Below, piece by piece: positions 1-6,251 of a stretch of 7,298 nucleotides of DNA (positions are counted from its first letter, which is position 1; each line of letters starts with the position of its first letter). The notes under the pieces were generated by a model that worked only from the letters and a program-made list of their open reading frames with translations, ran no database searches and had not been told where the DNA came from. Position numbers and translations under genes: made by a program. This DNA is from an uncultured Actinomycetes bacterium (GTDB lineage Bacteria > Actinomycetota > Thermoleophilia > Solirubrobacterales > Solirubrobacteraceae), in NCBI GenBank assembly GCA_937888775.1, contig CALAQT010000345.1:1-7298 (forward strand). The letters run 5' to 3'.

Positions 1-77
1 CGGTTCCTCCATCCGAACATCAGGCGATCAGAGGATCAATAAAGTCGTGACTCCTTAGTTGGTGTGGATCCCGCGCC

Positions 78-375
78 AGGCATGATCGCCGCCGGAACGT
101 TTTGGCGCTCGCCGCCCTGCTTCGCGAGCCGGCGTTGCTCGTCGGTCACTCCTCCGGAGCAATCGTCGCTCTGGAGGCAGCACTGCGGTCCCCGTCGACA
201 TTCGCCGGACTGTTCTTGTACGAGCCTCCCGTCGCCGCAGACGGACCGCTCTGCGGACGGGCGCTGCTACGGGCCAGAGCAGCGCTCGATGCCGGCAAGC
301 CGGGCAAGGCGATGGCGATCCACATGCAGGAAATCGTCAGGATGCCGCGCCCGCTCCGCGACCAAGCGTTCGATG
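78..375 (+). pseudogene. alpha/beta-hydrolase fragment (decayed)
   Basis: This frame encodes the middle of an alpha/beta-hydrolase-fold protein. From about position 102 it reads LALAALLREPALLVGHSSGA, which is the strand, nucleophile elbow and helix of the fold; G-H-S-S-G fits GxSxG with the nucleophile Ser at 150-152. Next come FLYEPPV and the cap-like stretch AMAIHMQEIVRMP, a pattern I know from actinobacterial hydrolases of this kind. The N-terminal half is missing: a stop lies in frame at 48-50, and only HDRRR at 81-95 faintly recalls the usual DRRG segment. After about 371 the similarity ends, and no frame gives the C-terminal Asp and His of the catalytic triad before the next gene starts at 535. 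It cannot form a complete hydrolase. That it is a remnant is clear; the exact borders and subfamily are uncertain. Confidence 0.6.
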
Positions 376-534
376 CGGGCGGGCCCGTGCCCGCGCTCAA
401 CCAAACCCTCCCGGTCGCCCCGAGCCCATCGACTGCTTGCGCTCGCGTCCGAGCTCCTAGGTTTGGCGAGGCCGCCGGTCGGCGTGGCGTACGGCGCGAA
501 GAACATCTACCGTCAGCTCCAGCCAAGGACTTCG

Positions 535-1542
535 ATGACCGATCCGCTGCCACTGCCGAAAGGGTTTCGCGTTGGACACTGGACCGATGCTCGTGCCCAA
601 ACCGGGTGCACGGTCGTGATCCCGCCACCCGGGACGAGGGGCGGCGTCGACGTGCGCGGCGGCGGCACCGGCACACGCGAGCTCGAGTGCCTGTCGCCGC
701 TGGCGAACGCGGAGGGTCCGACAGCCGTCCTGCTCACCGGCGGGAGCGCATTCGGGCTTGCGGCTGCGGACGGTGTCGCGCGTTGGCTAGAAGAGCGTGG
801 ACTGGGGCGACCGACCCCTGTGGGCGTGGTCCCGCTCGTGGCGGCCGCCGTGGTCTTTGACCTTGTGGAGGGAGGATCCGTCACCCGCCCCGGGCCGGAC
901 GAAGGCTACGCCGGCTGCGAGACGGCCGCCGCGGCCGTTCCCGAGCGCGGACGCGTCGGAGCGGGCTGCGGTGCTGCTGTGGGCAAGCTGCTCGGGCGCG
1001 AACGAGCTACTCGCGGCGGAGTGGGCTACGCGTCGACGGCGCTGGCCAGCGGGGAGACGATTGCCGCCGTTGCGGTCGCCAACGCGTTCGGGGACGTGAT
1101 CGCGGAAGACGGCGAGTTGCTTGGCGCGCCGCAGAACGAGCGCGGCGAGCTGCTGCGGAGCGCGCAGCTGATTGCAGAGATGCCACGGCTGCCGTTGTCC
1201 GCCTGCCCCGCGGAGAACACCACGCTCGTTTGCGTCTGCACCGACGCGAGGCTGGACAAGCGCGGCTGCGCGATCGTCGCACGCAGCGCCAGCGCCGGGA
1301 TCGCTCGCGCGGTCAACCCAGCCTTCACTCCGGTGGACGGCGATGTGATCTTCTGCCTGGCGTCAGGACCCGAGCCCCCACCTCCCCCCGGGCTCGCGGC
1401 CTCTTGGGCGCTCACCGTCATGGGGACGGTCGCCGCAACCGTCACGGCCGCAGCGATCCGGGACGCGGTGCGCCAAGGCACCTGGGCACCTCAGTCGAGT
1501 GAGTGGGACTCCGACGCCGGTATCGTCGAGCGATCGCCATGA
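535..1542 (+). CDS. P1 family peptidase (DmpA/NylC-type N-terminal nucleophile hydrolase, S58/PF03576)
   Basis: 335 residues, full family length. Members are made as one chain that cleaves itself and uses the new N-terminal Ser/Thr to hydrolyse amide bonds (aminopeptidases, beta-peptidyl aminopeptidases, nylon-oligomer hydrolase); the substrate here cannot be told. Visible landmarks: the Gly-rich VDVRGGGTGTREL at 38-50, the hallmark LLTGGSAFGLAAADGVARWL at 66-85, GAAVGKLLG with Lys151, ANAFGD with Asn183, and ENTTLVCVCTD, where Asn228-Thr229 should be the autocleavage site and Thr229 the nucleophile, as in NylC. The C-terminal GTVAATVTAAAIRDAV helix is typical. The start at 535 is chosen because AAGGA lies 5 nt upstream and the family similarity begins here; the same frame runs open further upstream but that part is antisense/overlap of the hydrolase remnant and resembles nothing. 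No signal peptide is seen, so it is probably cytoplasmic. It stands alone on its strand. Confidence 0.93.
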   Translation: MTDPLPLPKGFRVGHWTDARAQTGCTVVIPPPGTRGGVDVRGGGTGTRELECLSPLANAEGPTAVLLTGGSAFGLAAADGVARWLEERGLGRPTPVGVVPLVAAAVVFDLVEGGSVTRPGPDEGYAGCETAAAAVPERGRVGAGCGAAVGKLLGRERATRGGVGYASTALASGETIAAVAVANAFGDVIAEDGELLGAPQNERGELLRSAQLIAEMPRLPLSACPAENTTLVCVCTDARLDKRGCAIVARSASAGIARAVNPAFTPVDGDVIFCLASGPEPPPPPGLAASWALTVMGTVAATVTAAAIRDAVRQGTWAPQSSEWDSDAGIVERSP

Positions 1543-1863
1543 CTGCGGCGCTCCGGCTGTCGCGTCCGTTCCGGTTGGTCGATGGCGCTCGTAGCAACCC
1601 TGGCGCCGCGCGTTGACATCTCGCCTGCGCGGGCGGGCCTTCACAAGCGAAAGATGCCGTAACCGATGGTCGTGGTGTCGATCATCGGGATTGGCCCAGG
1701 TACCGATCTTGGAGATCGCCGGTCCGCGAGGAAAAACTCGTCGACATCGCAATACTCGTCGGCAAAGTCAGGCGATCGCTCCCGCTTTCTCCAAGTGGTA
1801 GTTTGCCAGCACGTGGTTTGGACGGCGAGAAACATGCTCTCCTTGCCGCTACGTCTGACGGTG
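1543..1863. other. intergenic gap between convergent genes, possible transposase trace
   Basis: About 320 bp lie between the 3' ends of the P1 peptidase and the ABC-F gene. I see no credible complete gene. On the minus strand a stretch that stops at 1641 reads DEYCDVDEFF (about 1725-1760), then PGPIPMID and a stop. The order Y/F-C-D-V-D-D/E-F followed by a Pro/Gly segment recalls the N-terminus of IS982/IS4-like transposases, but similarity is limited to a few residues, no start codon belongs to it and no terminal inverted repeats were found. It is at best a very old scrap. No U-tract terminator for the peptidase gene is visible. Confidence 0.2.
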
Positions 1864-1882
1864 GCTGCTTGCGAGAAGCAGC
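1864..1882 (-). terminator. hairpin at the end of the ABC-F gene
   Basis: GCTGCTT (1864-1870) and AAGCAGC (1876-1882) form a perfect 7-bp stem with a 5-nt loop. Read on the minus strand the hairpin begins within the TAG stop codon (1884-1882) of the ABC-F gene. There is no U-tract after it, so it would be a tract-less terminator or 3'-end stabiliser of the kind proposed in actinobacteria. Position is persuasive, sequence alone is not decisive. Confidence 0.45.
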
Positions 1883-3522
1883 TATAGGACCTTCGCGAGT
1901 CGCACCTCGCCGGCACGGTCGGGGTGGATGAGCGCCTGGAGGGCCGAGTCGTAGGAGGGCAGCGAGAGCACGACTCCGCCGTGCAGCACCATCAGGAAGC
2001 GGTCCATGGTGTGCAGGAATGCGCGGTCGTGGGACACGGCGACGACGGTTCCCTCGAACGTGCCGAGCGCCATTTCGAGCGCCTCGGAGGACTCAATATC
2101 GAGGTTGTCGGTGGGCTCGTCGAGCAGCAACAGGTTGTGTCCCTCGAGCTCGAGTATCAGCACCTCGAGTCTCGCTTTTTCGCCACCGCTCAGGACGTCG
2201 TAGGAGCGCTTGGCGGCATCGGCCAGCCCGTAGCGAGCCAGCGCGCCCATGGCAGCTTGGACGCCACCACCGCGAACGCGGTCAAGCACAACGCCGATCA
2301 CGACCCGCCCGGCGAGATCGCCGCGTGATTGAAGCTGGGTAAAGAAGCCGGTCGAGACGCGCGGCCCGACCACCAGCTCACCGCAATCGGGATCGCGCTC
2401 GCCGGCGAGCACGCGCATCAGCTCGCTCTTGCCCGACCCATTGGGCCCGAGCACACCTACTCGCTCGCCGAAGTGGACTTCGTTCGAGAACGGCAACACG
2501 AGCTCGGCGATCCCAAGCGAGCGCAAGTCCAGCACCCGCCGCGCCGAGTCGCCCCCACGCATCCGCACAACAATCGACGTGTCACTGACCGGCGAGGGCG
2601 GCGGCCCACCCTCGCTGAATCGGCGCCACCGCGTCTCGGCGGCGTCGGCCTTCTTAGCCCAATCGCTTGAGTAGCGCGCGCGCTCCTTGAAGGTCTTCAT
2701 CAGCCTATAGAGGCGGCGCTCTTCGTCGCGCCAACGCTTGACCGCGTCGCCGAGGCGGCGCTGGCGCTCCTCCCGCGCGCGCGGATAACCGGGATAGGCG
2801 CCGCCATGCAGCCACGCACCATTTCCCTCCAGCGTCAGGATCGATCCAACCGCACCCGAAAGCACCTCCCGATCGTGAGAGATCATCAACACCGTCTTCT
2901 TGGTGGCGCGAATCTGCCGCTCCAGCGCCAACTTGGCGGGCACGTCGAGAAAGTTGTCAGGCTCGTCAAGCAACAACACATCGGCGTCCGATGCAAACAG
3001 CACGTCGAGCACAAGCCGCTTACGCTCACCTCCGGAGAGCGTGACCGCCGGACGGTCGGCAAGCTCTTCAAGAGAAGCATGGACAATCCGCCGGCAGGCG
3101 GCGTCCCACTGGCCCTCGAGCTCATACCCGCCAAGCGCCGACCAATCCGCGATCGCCGCGCCAAGGCTCATTCCGGCAGCGGCATCGCCGAGCGCGGCCT
3201 GAGACTCATAGCTCAGCACACGCTCCCCCGCCAGTCGCACCGCCAGCGGCGCACGCGACAACAACAGGCCTCGCACGCTGCGTGAGTCACCTGCAGCCCC
3301 CACATCCTGGGGCATGTAGCCGACGATCCCGCCCACCGAGACATCACCCTCATCGGGGCTCAGCGACCCGGTAAGCACGCCAAACAGCGTGCTCTTCCCG
3401 ACGCCGTTGGATCCCACCAGGCCAACATGCTCACCCGCCGAGACGCGAAACGAAACGTCTGAAAACAGCAGGTCACCACCCGGGTGCGCGTAAGCGAGAC
3501 GAGACACGACGACATGACCCAC
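1882..3522 (-). CDS. ABC-F family ATP-binding protein (ribosome-associated type)
   Basis: 546 residues with two ABC ATPase domains and no membrane segment, which defines ABC-F. Members act on the ribosomal E site as translation factors, some giving resistance to ribosome-targeting antibiotics. Domain 1: Walker A GSNGVGKST (37-45), signature LSGGERKR (162-169), Walker B VLLLDEP (182-188) with Glu187, H-loop SHDR (215-218). The linker, about 245-305, is rich in Arg, Lys and Glu (YRLMKTFKERARYSSDW), as in the P-site-tRNA interaction motif. Domain 2: Walker A GPNGSGKSE (359-367), signature LSGGEKAR (444-451), Walker B LLLLDEPTDNLD (464-475) with Glu469, H-loop SHDR (497-500). Both catalytic Glu residues are present. 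The start is taken as GTG at 3522: GAGAGG lies 9 nt upstream and family similarity (VVSRLAYAHPGGDLLF) begins just after. The frame runs open to 3738 but that extension resembles nothing and overlaps the divergent gene. Odd points are EPDNFLD for the usual EPTNHLD and Glu367 after GKS. Whether it is a resistance or housekeeping type cannot be decided. Confidence 0.93.
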   Translation of the reverse strand: MGHVVVSRLAYAHPGGDLLFSDVSFRVSAGEHVGLVGSNGVGKSTLFGVLTGSLSPDEGDVSVGGIVGYMPQDVGAAGDSRSVRGLLLSRAPLAVRLAGERVLSYESQAALGDAAAGMSLGAAIADWSALGGYELEGQWDAACRRIVHASLEELADRPAVTLSGGERKRLVLDVLFASDADVLLLDEPDNFLDVPAKLALERQIRATKKTVLMISHDREVLSGAVGSILTLEGNGAWLHGGAYPGYPRAREERQRRLGDAVKRWRDEERRLYRLMKTFKERARYSSDWAKKADAAETRWRRFSEGGPPPSPVSDTSIVVRMRGGDSARRVLDLRSLGIAELVLPFSNEVHFGERVGVLGPNGSGKSELMRVLAGERDPDCGELVVGPRVSTGFFTQLQSRGDLAGRVVIGVVLDRVRGGGVQAAMGALARYGLADAAKRSYDVLSGGEKARLEVLILELEGHNLLLLDEPTDNLDIESSEALEMALGTFEGTVVAVSHDRAFLHTMDRFLMVLHGGVVLSLPSYDSALQALIHPDRAGEVRLAKVL

Positions 3523-3667
3523 GCACACAATCCTCTCACTCAGCCCGAGCCGAACGCTTACGAGCAGCAGCGCGGGAGCCCGACCAACGTCCTTCCTGTC
3601 GCTCGGGACGAGGTTGCTCTGTTGAATAGTCGTCCGTTCGGATCGCCCTGAGAGAATCCTCTTTGCG
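3523..3667. promoter_or_regulatory. divergent intergenic region between ABC-F and shikimate dehydrogenase-like genes
   Basis: These 145 bp must hold the promoters of two divergent genes. I find no convincing -35/-10 pair in either direction: TTGAAT (3622-3627) has no matching -10 at 16-18 nt. GAGAGG at 3532-3537 (minus strand) is the likely ribosome binding site of the ABC-F gene. GAGAGA (3650-3655) is 12 nt from the rightward ATG, too far for a good site. No attenuator or leader peptide is evident. Confidence 0.4.
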
Positions 3668-4486
3668 ATGACCGGGAGGATCTCGAAGGACACCGTGATG
3701 TGCATGTCATTGGCTGAGAGGCCGAGCAACATCGGCACGCGTTTCCATAACTACCTTTACGAGGAGCTCGGCCTTGACTTCGTCTACAAGGCGTTCACGA
3801 CGATCGATCTGGAGGGAGCCGTCCGCGGGATCCGGGCGCTAGGCGTCCGTGGGTGTGGTATCTCGATGCCGTTCAAGGAGGCCTGCATGCAGTACGTCGA
3901 TTGCATCGACGAATCTGCGAGAGCCATCGGGTCGGTTAACACGATCGTCAATACCGATGGGTTCCTGGACGCGTACAACACCGACTACATCGCCGTCAAG
4001 AGACTCCTTGCCGACCGAAAAATCTCCTTGGCCGACACGTTCGCGGTCCACGGCAGCGGAGGGATGGCGAAAGCGGTTCTCGCCGCACTCCGAGACTCCG
4101 GCCTCGGTTCGGGAACCGTAATCGCGCGCAACGAGCAGACTGGCCGGGCGCTGGCTGCGCACTTCGGATACAGCTGGCAGCCAGCGCTGCAAGGAAGCCG
4201 ACCGCAGCTGCTGATCAACGCAACGCCTTTGGGGATGGCCGGTGGGGCAGCCGCGAATGAGCTTTCGTTCCCTGCGCAGGCAGTGGAGGCGGCCAGCACC
4301 GTCTTCGACGTGGTGGCCGTGCCGGCACTCACTCCGCTCGTTCGACTTGCCCTCTCCCTCGACAAGGCGGTCATCACCGGCGCCGAGGTCACGAGCCTCC
4401 AAGCCCTTGAGCAGTTCGCGCTCTACACCGGGGTGCGGCCAACCGACGAACAGGCTCAACGAGCCTCGCAATACTCCCGCCCCTAG
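3668..4486 (+). CDS. shikimate dehydrogenase-like protein, HI0607 (SDH-L) type
   Basis: 272 residues, close in length and sequence to Haemophilus influenzae HI0607, a distinct branch of the AroE superfamily. Recognisable along the whole chain: ISKDTVMCMSLAERPSNIGT (5-24), FHNYLYEELGL, RGCGISMPFKEACM with catalytic Lys70, AYNTDYIAV with catalytic Asp106, the dinucleotide loop HGSGGMAKA (128-136), ARN..TG (153-159) at the usual adenosine-phosphate position, INATPLGM, and the closing LQALEQFALYTGVRP. AroE enzymes reduce 3-dehydroshikimate to shikimate with NADPH in aromatic amino acid synthesis. From memory the HI0607 branch turns over shikimate only slowly, so its true substrate is unsettled and a gene symbol is withheld. 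The start at ATG 3668 is supported by alignment to the family N-terminus although no good Shine-Dalgarno precedes it. It is divergent from the ABC-F gene and has no aro gene beside it here. Confidence 0.93.
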   Translation: MTGRISKDTVMCMSLAERPSNIGTRFHNYLYEELGLDFVYKAFTTIDLEGAVRGIRALGVRGCGISMPFKEACMQYVDCIDESARAIGSVNTIVNTDGFLDAYNTDYIAVKRLLADRKISLADTFAVHGSGGMAKAVLAALRDSGLGSGTVIARNEQTGRALAAHFGYSWQPALQGSRPQLLINATPLGMAGGAAANELSFPAQAVEAASTVFDVVAVPALTPLVRLALSLDKAVITGAEVTSLQALEQFALYTGVRPTDEQAQRASQYSRP

Positions 4487-4698
4487 AGCTACGACCACGA
4501 TTTCGCGTCGACGTACGTCAAACATGCGCGGCTGCGGCATCGACCTCGCAAACTGCTTCCCGCCCACCGCCGAGGCGATCGGCGCCCGTTCAGGCCGAAC
4601 CGTTATCCACAGCCAAGCCGTCGCTTTCGTTGCTTGTAACGCCGCTCCGCGCTAGTTGCTGGCAGCGCGAACGGCGGGTGATCCGTACGATCGGCGCC
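4487..4698. other. intergenic region with DnaA-box-like 9-mer and short palindrome
   Basis: 212 bp without a supported gene. TTATCCACA at 4603-4611 matches the strict DnaA box consensus. GACGTACGTC at 4510-4519 is a 10-bp palindrome. TACGAT at 4686-4691 lies 7 nt before the next ATG, in the right place to be the -10 box of a leaderless transcript, but no -35 is visible. No terminator for the gene ending at 4486 is evident. Confidence 0.35.
4603..4611 (+). promoter_or_regulatory. DnaA-box-like site
   Basis: TTATCCACA is an exact match to the high-affinity DnaA box. Only one copy was seen, so this is not an origin. It could be a regulatory or titration site, or chance: an exact 9-mer on either strand is expected in only about 5 percent of windows this size. 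Confidence 0.3.
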
Positions 4699-5031
4699 AT
4701 GTCACCACTTGATCAAATACGCGAATCGATCGAAGCTCGCATCGCGGAGCTGAAGAATGAGATCAACGCGCTCCAAGCCGCACGAGCTGCGCTGCACGCC
4801 AACAGAGCCATCAATAACACGGCCGACGCATCAACCAAGAGCGCTTGGGAGCCTCCGACCAAGCCATCCAAGTCCGCAACGCCTGTCAAAGTGTTGCTCG
4901 CTGGCAAGCTCGAGGCGATGCTGAGTGAAACGGAGGATGGGCTCAGCGCGAACGCCTGGCAGTCGAGCGAGCGCCGCACCAGCGTCCAGTTGCCATTCCG
5001 CTCGAGCTCCCGGCGATACGCGATGACGTAG
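4699..5031 (+). pseudogene. coiled-coil protein with truncated winged-helix-type domain
   Basis: The frame gives 110 residues. Residues 4-36 (LDQIRESIEARIAELKNEIN and on) form a clear amphipathic coiled coil. A Ser/Thr/Pro-rich linker (39-62) follows, then VLLAGKLEAMLSETEDGLSA (65-84), which looks like helix 1 and the turn to helix 2 of a winged-helix domain. I recall small actinobacterial proteins starting MSPLDQIR with a coiled coil and ending in a winged helix of about 60 further residues. Here the pattern stops at Ala86, about position 4956. The last 24 residues (Ser/Arg-rich, ending RRYAMT) do not continue it and lie antisense to a better-looking minus-strand frame. I therefore read this as a gene that lost its 3' end to a deletion near 4941-4962. 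No Shine-Dalgarno precedes the ATG. It may still be translated and form a coiled coil without DNA-binding ability. Confidence 0.6.
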
Positions 5032-5048
5032 CCATTTCCTCGCTGCAT
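4941..5048 (-). pseudogene. N-terminal gene fragment with strong RBS, perhaps cupin-like
   Basis: An ATG at 5048 is preceded by AAGGAG (5060-5055) with 6-nt spacing, one of the best ribosome binding sites in the window, 29 nt after the cupin stop on the same strand. The first 35 residues are MQRGNGYVIAYRRELERNGN then WTLVRRSLDCQAFAL. The W-x-L-x-R-R-x-L-x-x-x-A-F segment recalls the N-terminus of some actinobacterial cupin proteins (W..LRR.LG..AFG), a weak match from memory. The frame stays open to a stop at 4713, 111 codons in all, but from about 4960 leftward it only mirrors the opposite gene, whose codons share the same third positions. I read it as the 5' end of a gene whose remainder was deleted. 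The left border given is approximate. Confidence 0.4.
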
Positions 5049-5054
5049 CGCTGT

Positions 5055-5060
5055 CTCCTT
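5055..5060 (-). promoter_or_regulatory. strong Shine-Dalgarno for the 5048 start
   Basis: AAGGAG on the minus strand, 6 nt before the ATG at 5048. It is the main evidence that a minus-strand gene began here and that the DNA left of it was once continuous with that gene. Confidence 0.65.
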
Positions 5061-5077
5061 CCCTAACCCGCGTGGCT

Positions 5078-5440
5078 TCAGCTCGCCTTGGCGTAGTTGC
5101 TCGCCCCGTACCAGTCGACGACCACCACAGGCTCGTCGCCCACGACCCACGCGTCGTGTCCGCTGGGGAGCGAGGTGATATCGCCGGGCTTGGCGATCAT
5201 CTCGGTGCCGTCGTCCATCCGGATTGCGAGCTGGCCGCTCACGTGGTATTGGAAGTGCGGCGCCTCGCAGCTGTCGGTCCCAGCGATCGGCTGGACGTCA
5301 TTGGACCAACGCCAACCCGGCTGGAAAGTCATTCTGCCCACCTCGGCACCGCCGATCAAGAGGATCTCAGCCTTGCCGTTGGGAAACTCGCGCGTCTCGT
5401 TGGGGTGTCCGAAGCTCTTGTGTTCGGTCTCGTGTCTCAT
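5078..5440 (-). CDS. small single-domain cupin protein
   Basis: 120 residues from ATG 5440. After KSFGHPNETREFPNGKAEIL comes GRMTFQPGWRWSNDV, PIAGTDSCEAPHFQYHVSGQ, MDDGTEMIAKPGDITSLPSG, HDAWVVGDEPVVVVDWYGAS and NYAK. The order PGWRW, PIAGTDSC, DDGTE, PGD, GHDAWVVGDEP is the signature of a widespread uncharacterised cupin group; its function is unknown to me. The first cupin motif is reduced to PHFQYH, and no full set of metal ligands (HxH...E, H) is obvious, so enzyme activity is doubtful and a binding or sensing role equally possible. AAAGGAGG ends 4 nt before ATG 5440. A second in-frame ATG at 5488 also has AAGGAGG upstream and would add 16 residues (MTTAPYHKQFNDKGGH); I prefer 5440 because family members usually start only a few residues before KSF. 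It lies between the nitrilase remnant and the 5048 fragment, all on one strand at short spacing, as in an operon. Confidence 0.85.
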   Translation of the reverse strand: MRHETEHKSFGHPNETREFPNGKAEILLIGGAEVGRMTFQPGWRWSNDVQPIAGTDSCEAPHFQYHVSGQLAIRMDDGTEMIAKPGDITSLPSGHDAWVVGDEPVVVVDWYGASNYAKAS

Positions 5441-5502
5441 GTGGCCTCCTTTGTCGTTGAATTGCTTGTGGTACGGGGCGGTGGTCATGGCGCCCTCCTT
5501 GT
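5441..5502 (-). promoter_or_regulatory. tandem ribosome binding sites with two in-frame starts
   Basis: Two start regions on the minus strand resemble each other: AAGGAGG followed by GCGCC and ATG at 5488, and AAAGGAGG followed by CCAC and ATG at 5440. They are 48 nt apart, so the upstream start simply adds 16 codons to the cupin. Either could be the main start, or both could be used. Confidence 0.6.
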
Positions 5503-5514
5503 TGGTGACTGCGT

Positions 5515-6251
5515 TCAGATCATTCGAACCGCCTTTGTGAACCGCCGGCGCCGCGCGGAGCTCGGGGTGGCTCGGGTCATCCGCGACCGAGTCACTACAG
5601 GCGGCTTCGGCCGGTCGTCGACCTCGAGGCGGAATACGTCGGGTCGGTTGTAGTGTCCGGCGGCGTCGAACAGTCGCTTGCGCGCGCCAAGCGTGTCCAG
5701 GTCGAGCCAGATCTGGGGGCTCTGCGCGTAGAGGTGAACGCGCGCCAGAGGCATGTAGTTCTCCCAGCAGATCAAGCTCGCCAGGCGTCCGACGGGCGTG
5801 CCGAACACCCGCAGGTCGGAGCCATCGCCCATTCCCCATACCAGCCGCTCGCCCTGAGTCGGCATCAGCTTCCGATGGCGCCCGAGCAGCGAGCCGTCCG
5901 AGCCGAACGTGAGAACGGTGTTGTAGATCGTGCCGCCGTGCCGCTCACGCTCGTTGACGCCGACCACCAACACCACGCCGGCGGACCGGGCCGCCTCCGC
6001 AAACCGATCGCACCCCGACCCCGGAACCATCACGCTCTCGCCCATCAGAAGCGCGTACCACTCCGCGTCGCCTGAGACCCGCAGCGCGTCGACCCACACC
6101 GGCGGCCCCGGGGCACAAACGCCTCCGGGAACGCGACCAGCTGCGCTCCCTCCCTGGCTGCCCTCTCCGTCAGCTCATCGACCAGATCGAACGTCGCCTC
6201 GCGATCGAGCAACACCGGGCAATCCTGAATTGCGGCGACACGTAGGTTCAC
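5515..6251 (-). pseudogene. nitrilase/amidase pseudogene: frameshift plus internal deletion
   Basis: A carbon-nitrogen hydrolase of the nitrilase branch, in two frames. The N-terminus from GTG 6251 reads NLRVAAIQDCPVLLDREATF to LVAFPEAFVP with catalytic Glu43. At 6106-6113 (CCCCGGGG) the frame shifts; the next frame resumes PVWVDALRVSGDAEWYALL, then GRHRKLMPTQGERLVWG with the catalytic Lys, and ASLICWENYMPLAR with the nucleophile Cys at 5769-5767. After LYAQSPQIWL the protein jumps straight to DLDTLGARKRLFDAAGHYNR and PDVFRLEVDDRPKPP, which is the far C-terminus of nitrilases. By comparison with the usual 310-340 residues about 100 are missing, including the strands after the Cys. The jump at about 5698-5709 is in frame. 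The triad survives but the fold cannot be complete. Its start overlaps the upstream small frame by GTGA, and the cupin follows 27-75 nt downstream, depending on start. Confidence 0.88.
6106..6113 (-). other. frameshift site in the nitrilase remnant
   Basis: Upstream of the run the N-terminal frame ends in AFPEAFVP; downstream the other frame reads PGPPVWVDAL. One base lost or two gained within CCCCGGGG restores a continuous FVP(P)GPPVWVDAL. A run like this is prone both to real slippage and to sequencing error. Confidence 0.75.

Noticed and set aside
64..534. An N-terminal extension of 157 residues for the P1 peptidase
   Set aside because: It is Ser/Arg/Pro-rich without any family resemblance and lies out of frame over the hydrolase remnant; 535 has its own ribosome binding site and the family start.
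1924..3285. Several plus-strand open frames opposite the ABC-F gene
   Set aside because: All are low-complexity shadows of an intact, motif-rich gene.
3523..3738. A 72-residue N-terminal extension of the ABC-F protein
   Set aside because: It has no similarity to ABC-F proteins and overlaps the start of the divergent gene; GTG 3522 gives the normal family length.
3839..4567. A long minus-strand open frame opposite the shikimate dehydrogenase-like gene
   Set aside because: Its product resembles nothing and is explained as the antisense shadow of a strongly supported gene in high-GC DNA.
4603..4611. A replication origin
   Set aside because: Only one DnaA box, no AT-rich unwinding region and no dnaA/dnaN neighbours.
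4713..4940. The leftward 111-codon frame as one real full-length protein
   Set aside because: Its second two thirds only mirror the coiled-coil gene on the other strand; only the first 35 or so residues have independent support.
5489..5839. An upstream extension of the cupin through the nitrilase tail
   Set aside because: It is Arg/Pro-rich shadow of the nitrilase remnant; the cupin has two good internal starts with ribosome binding sites.
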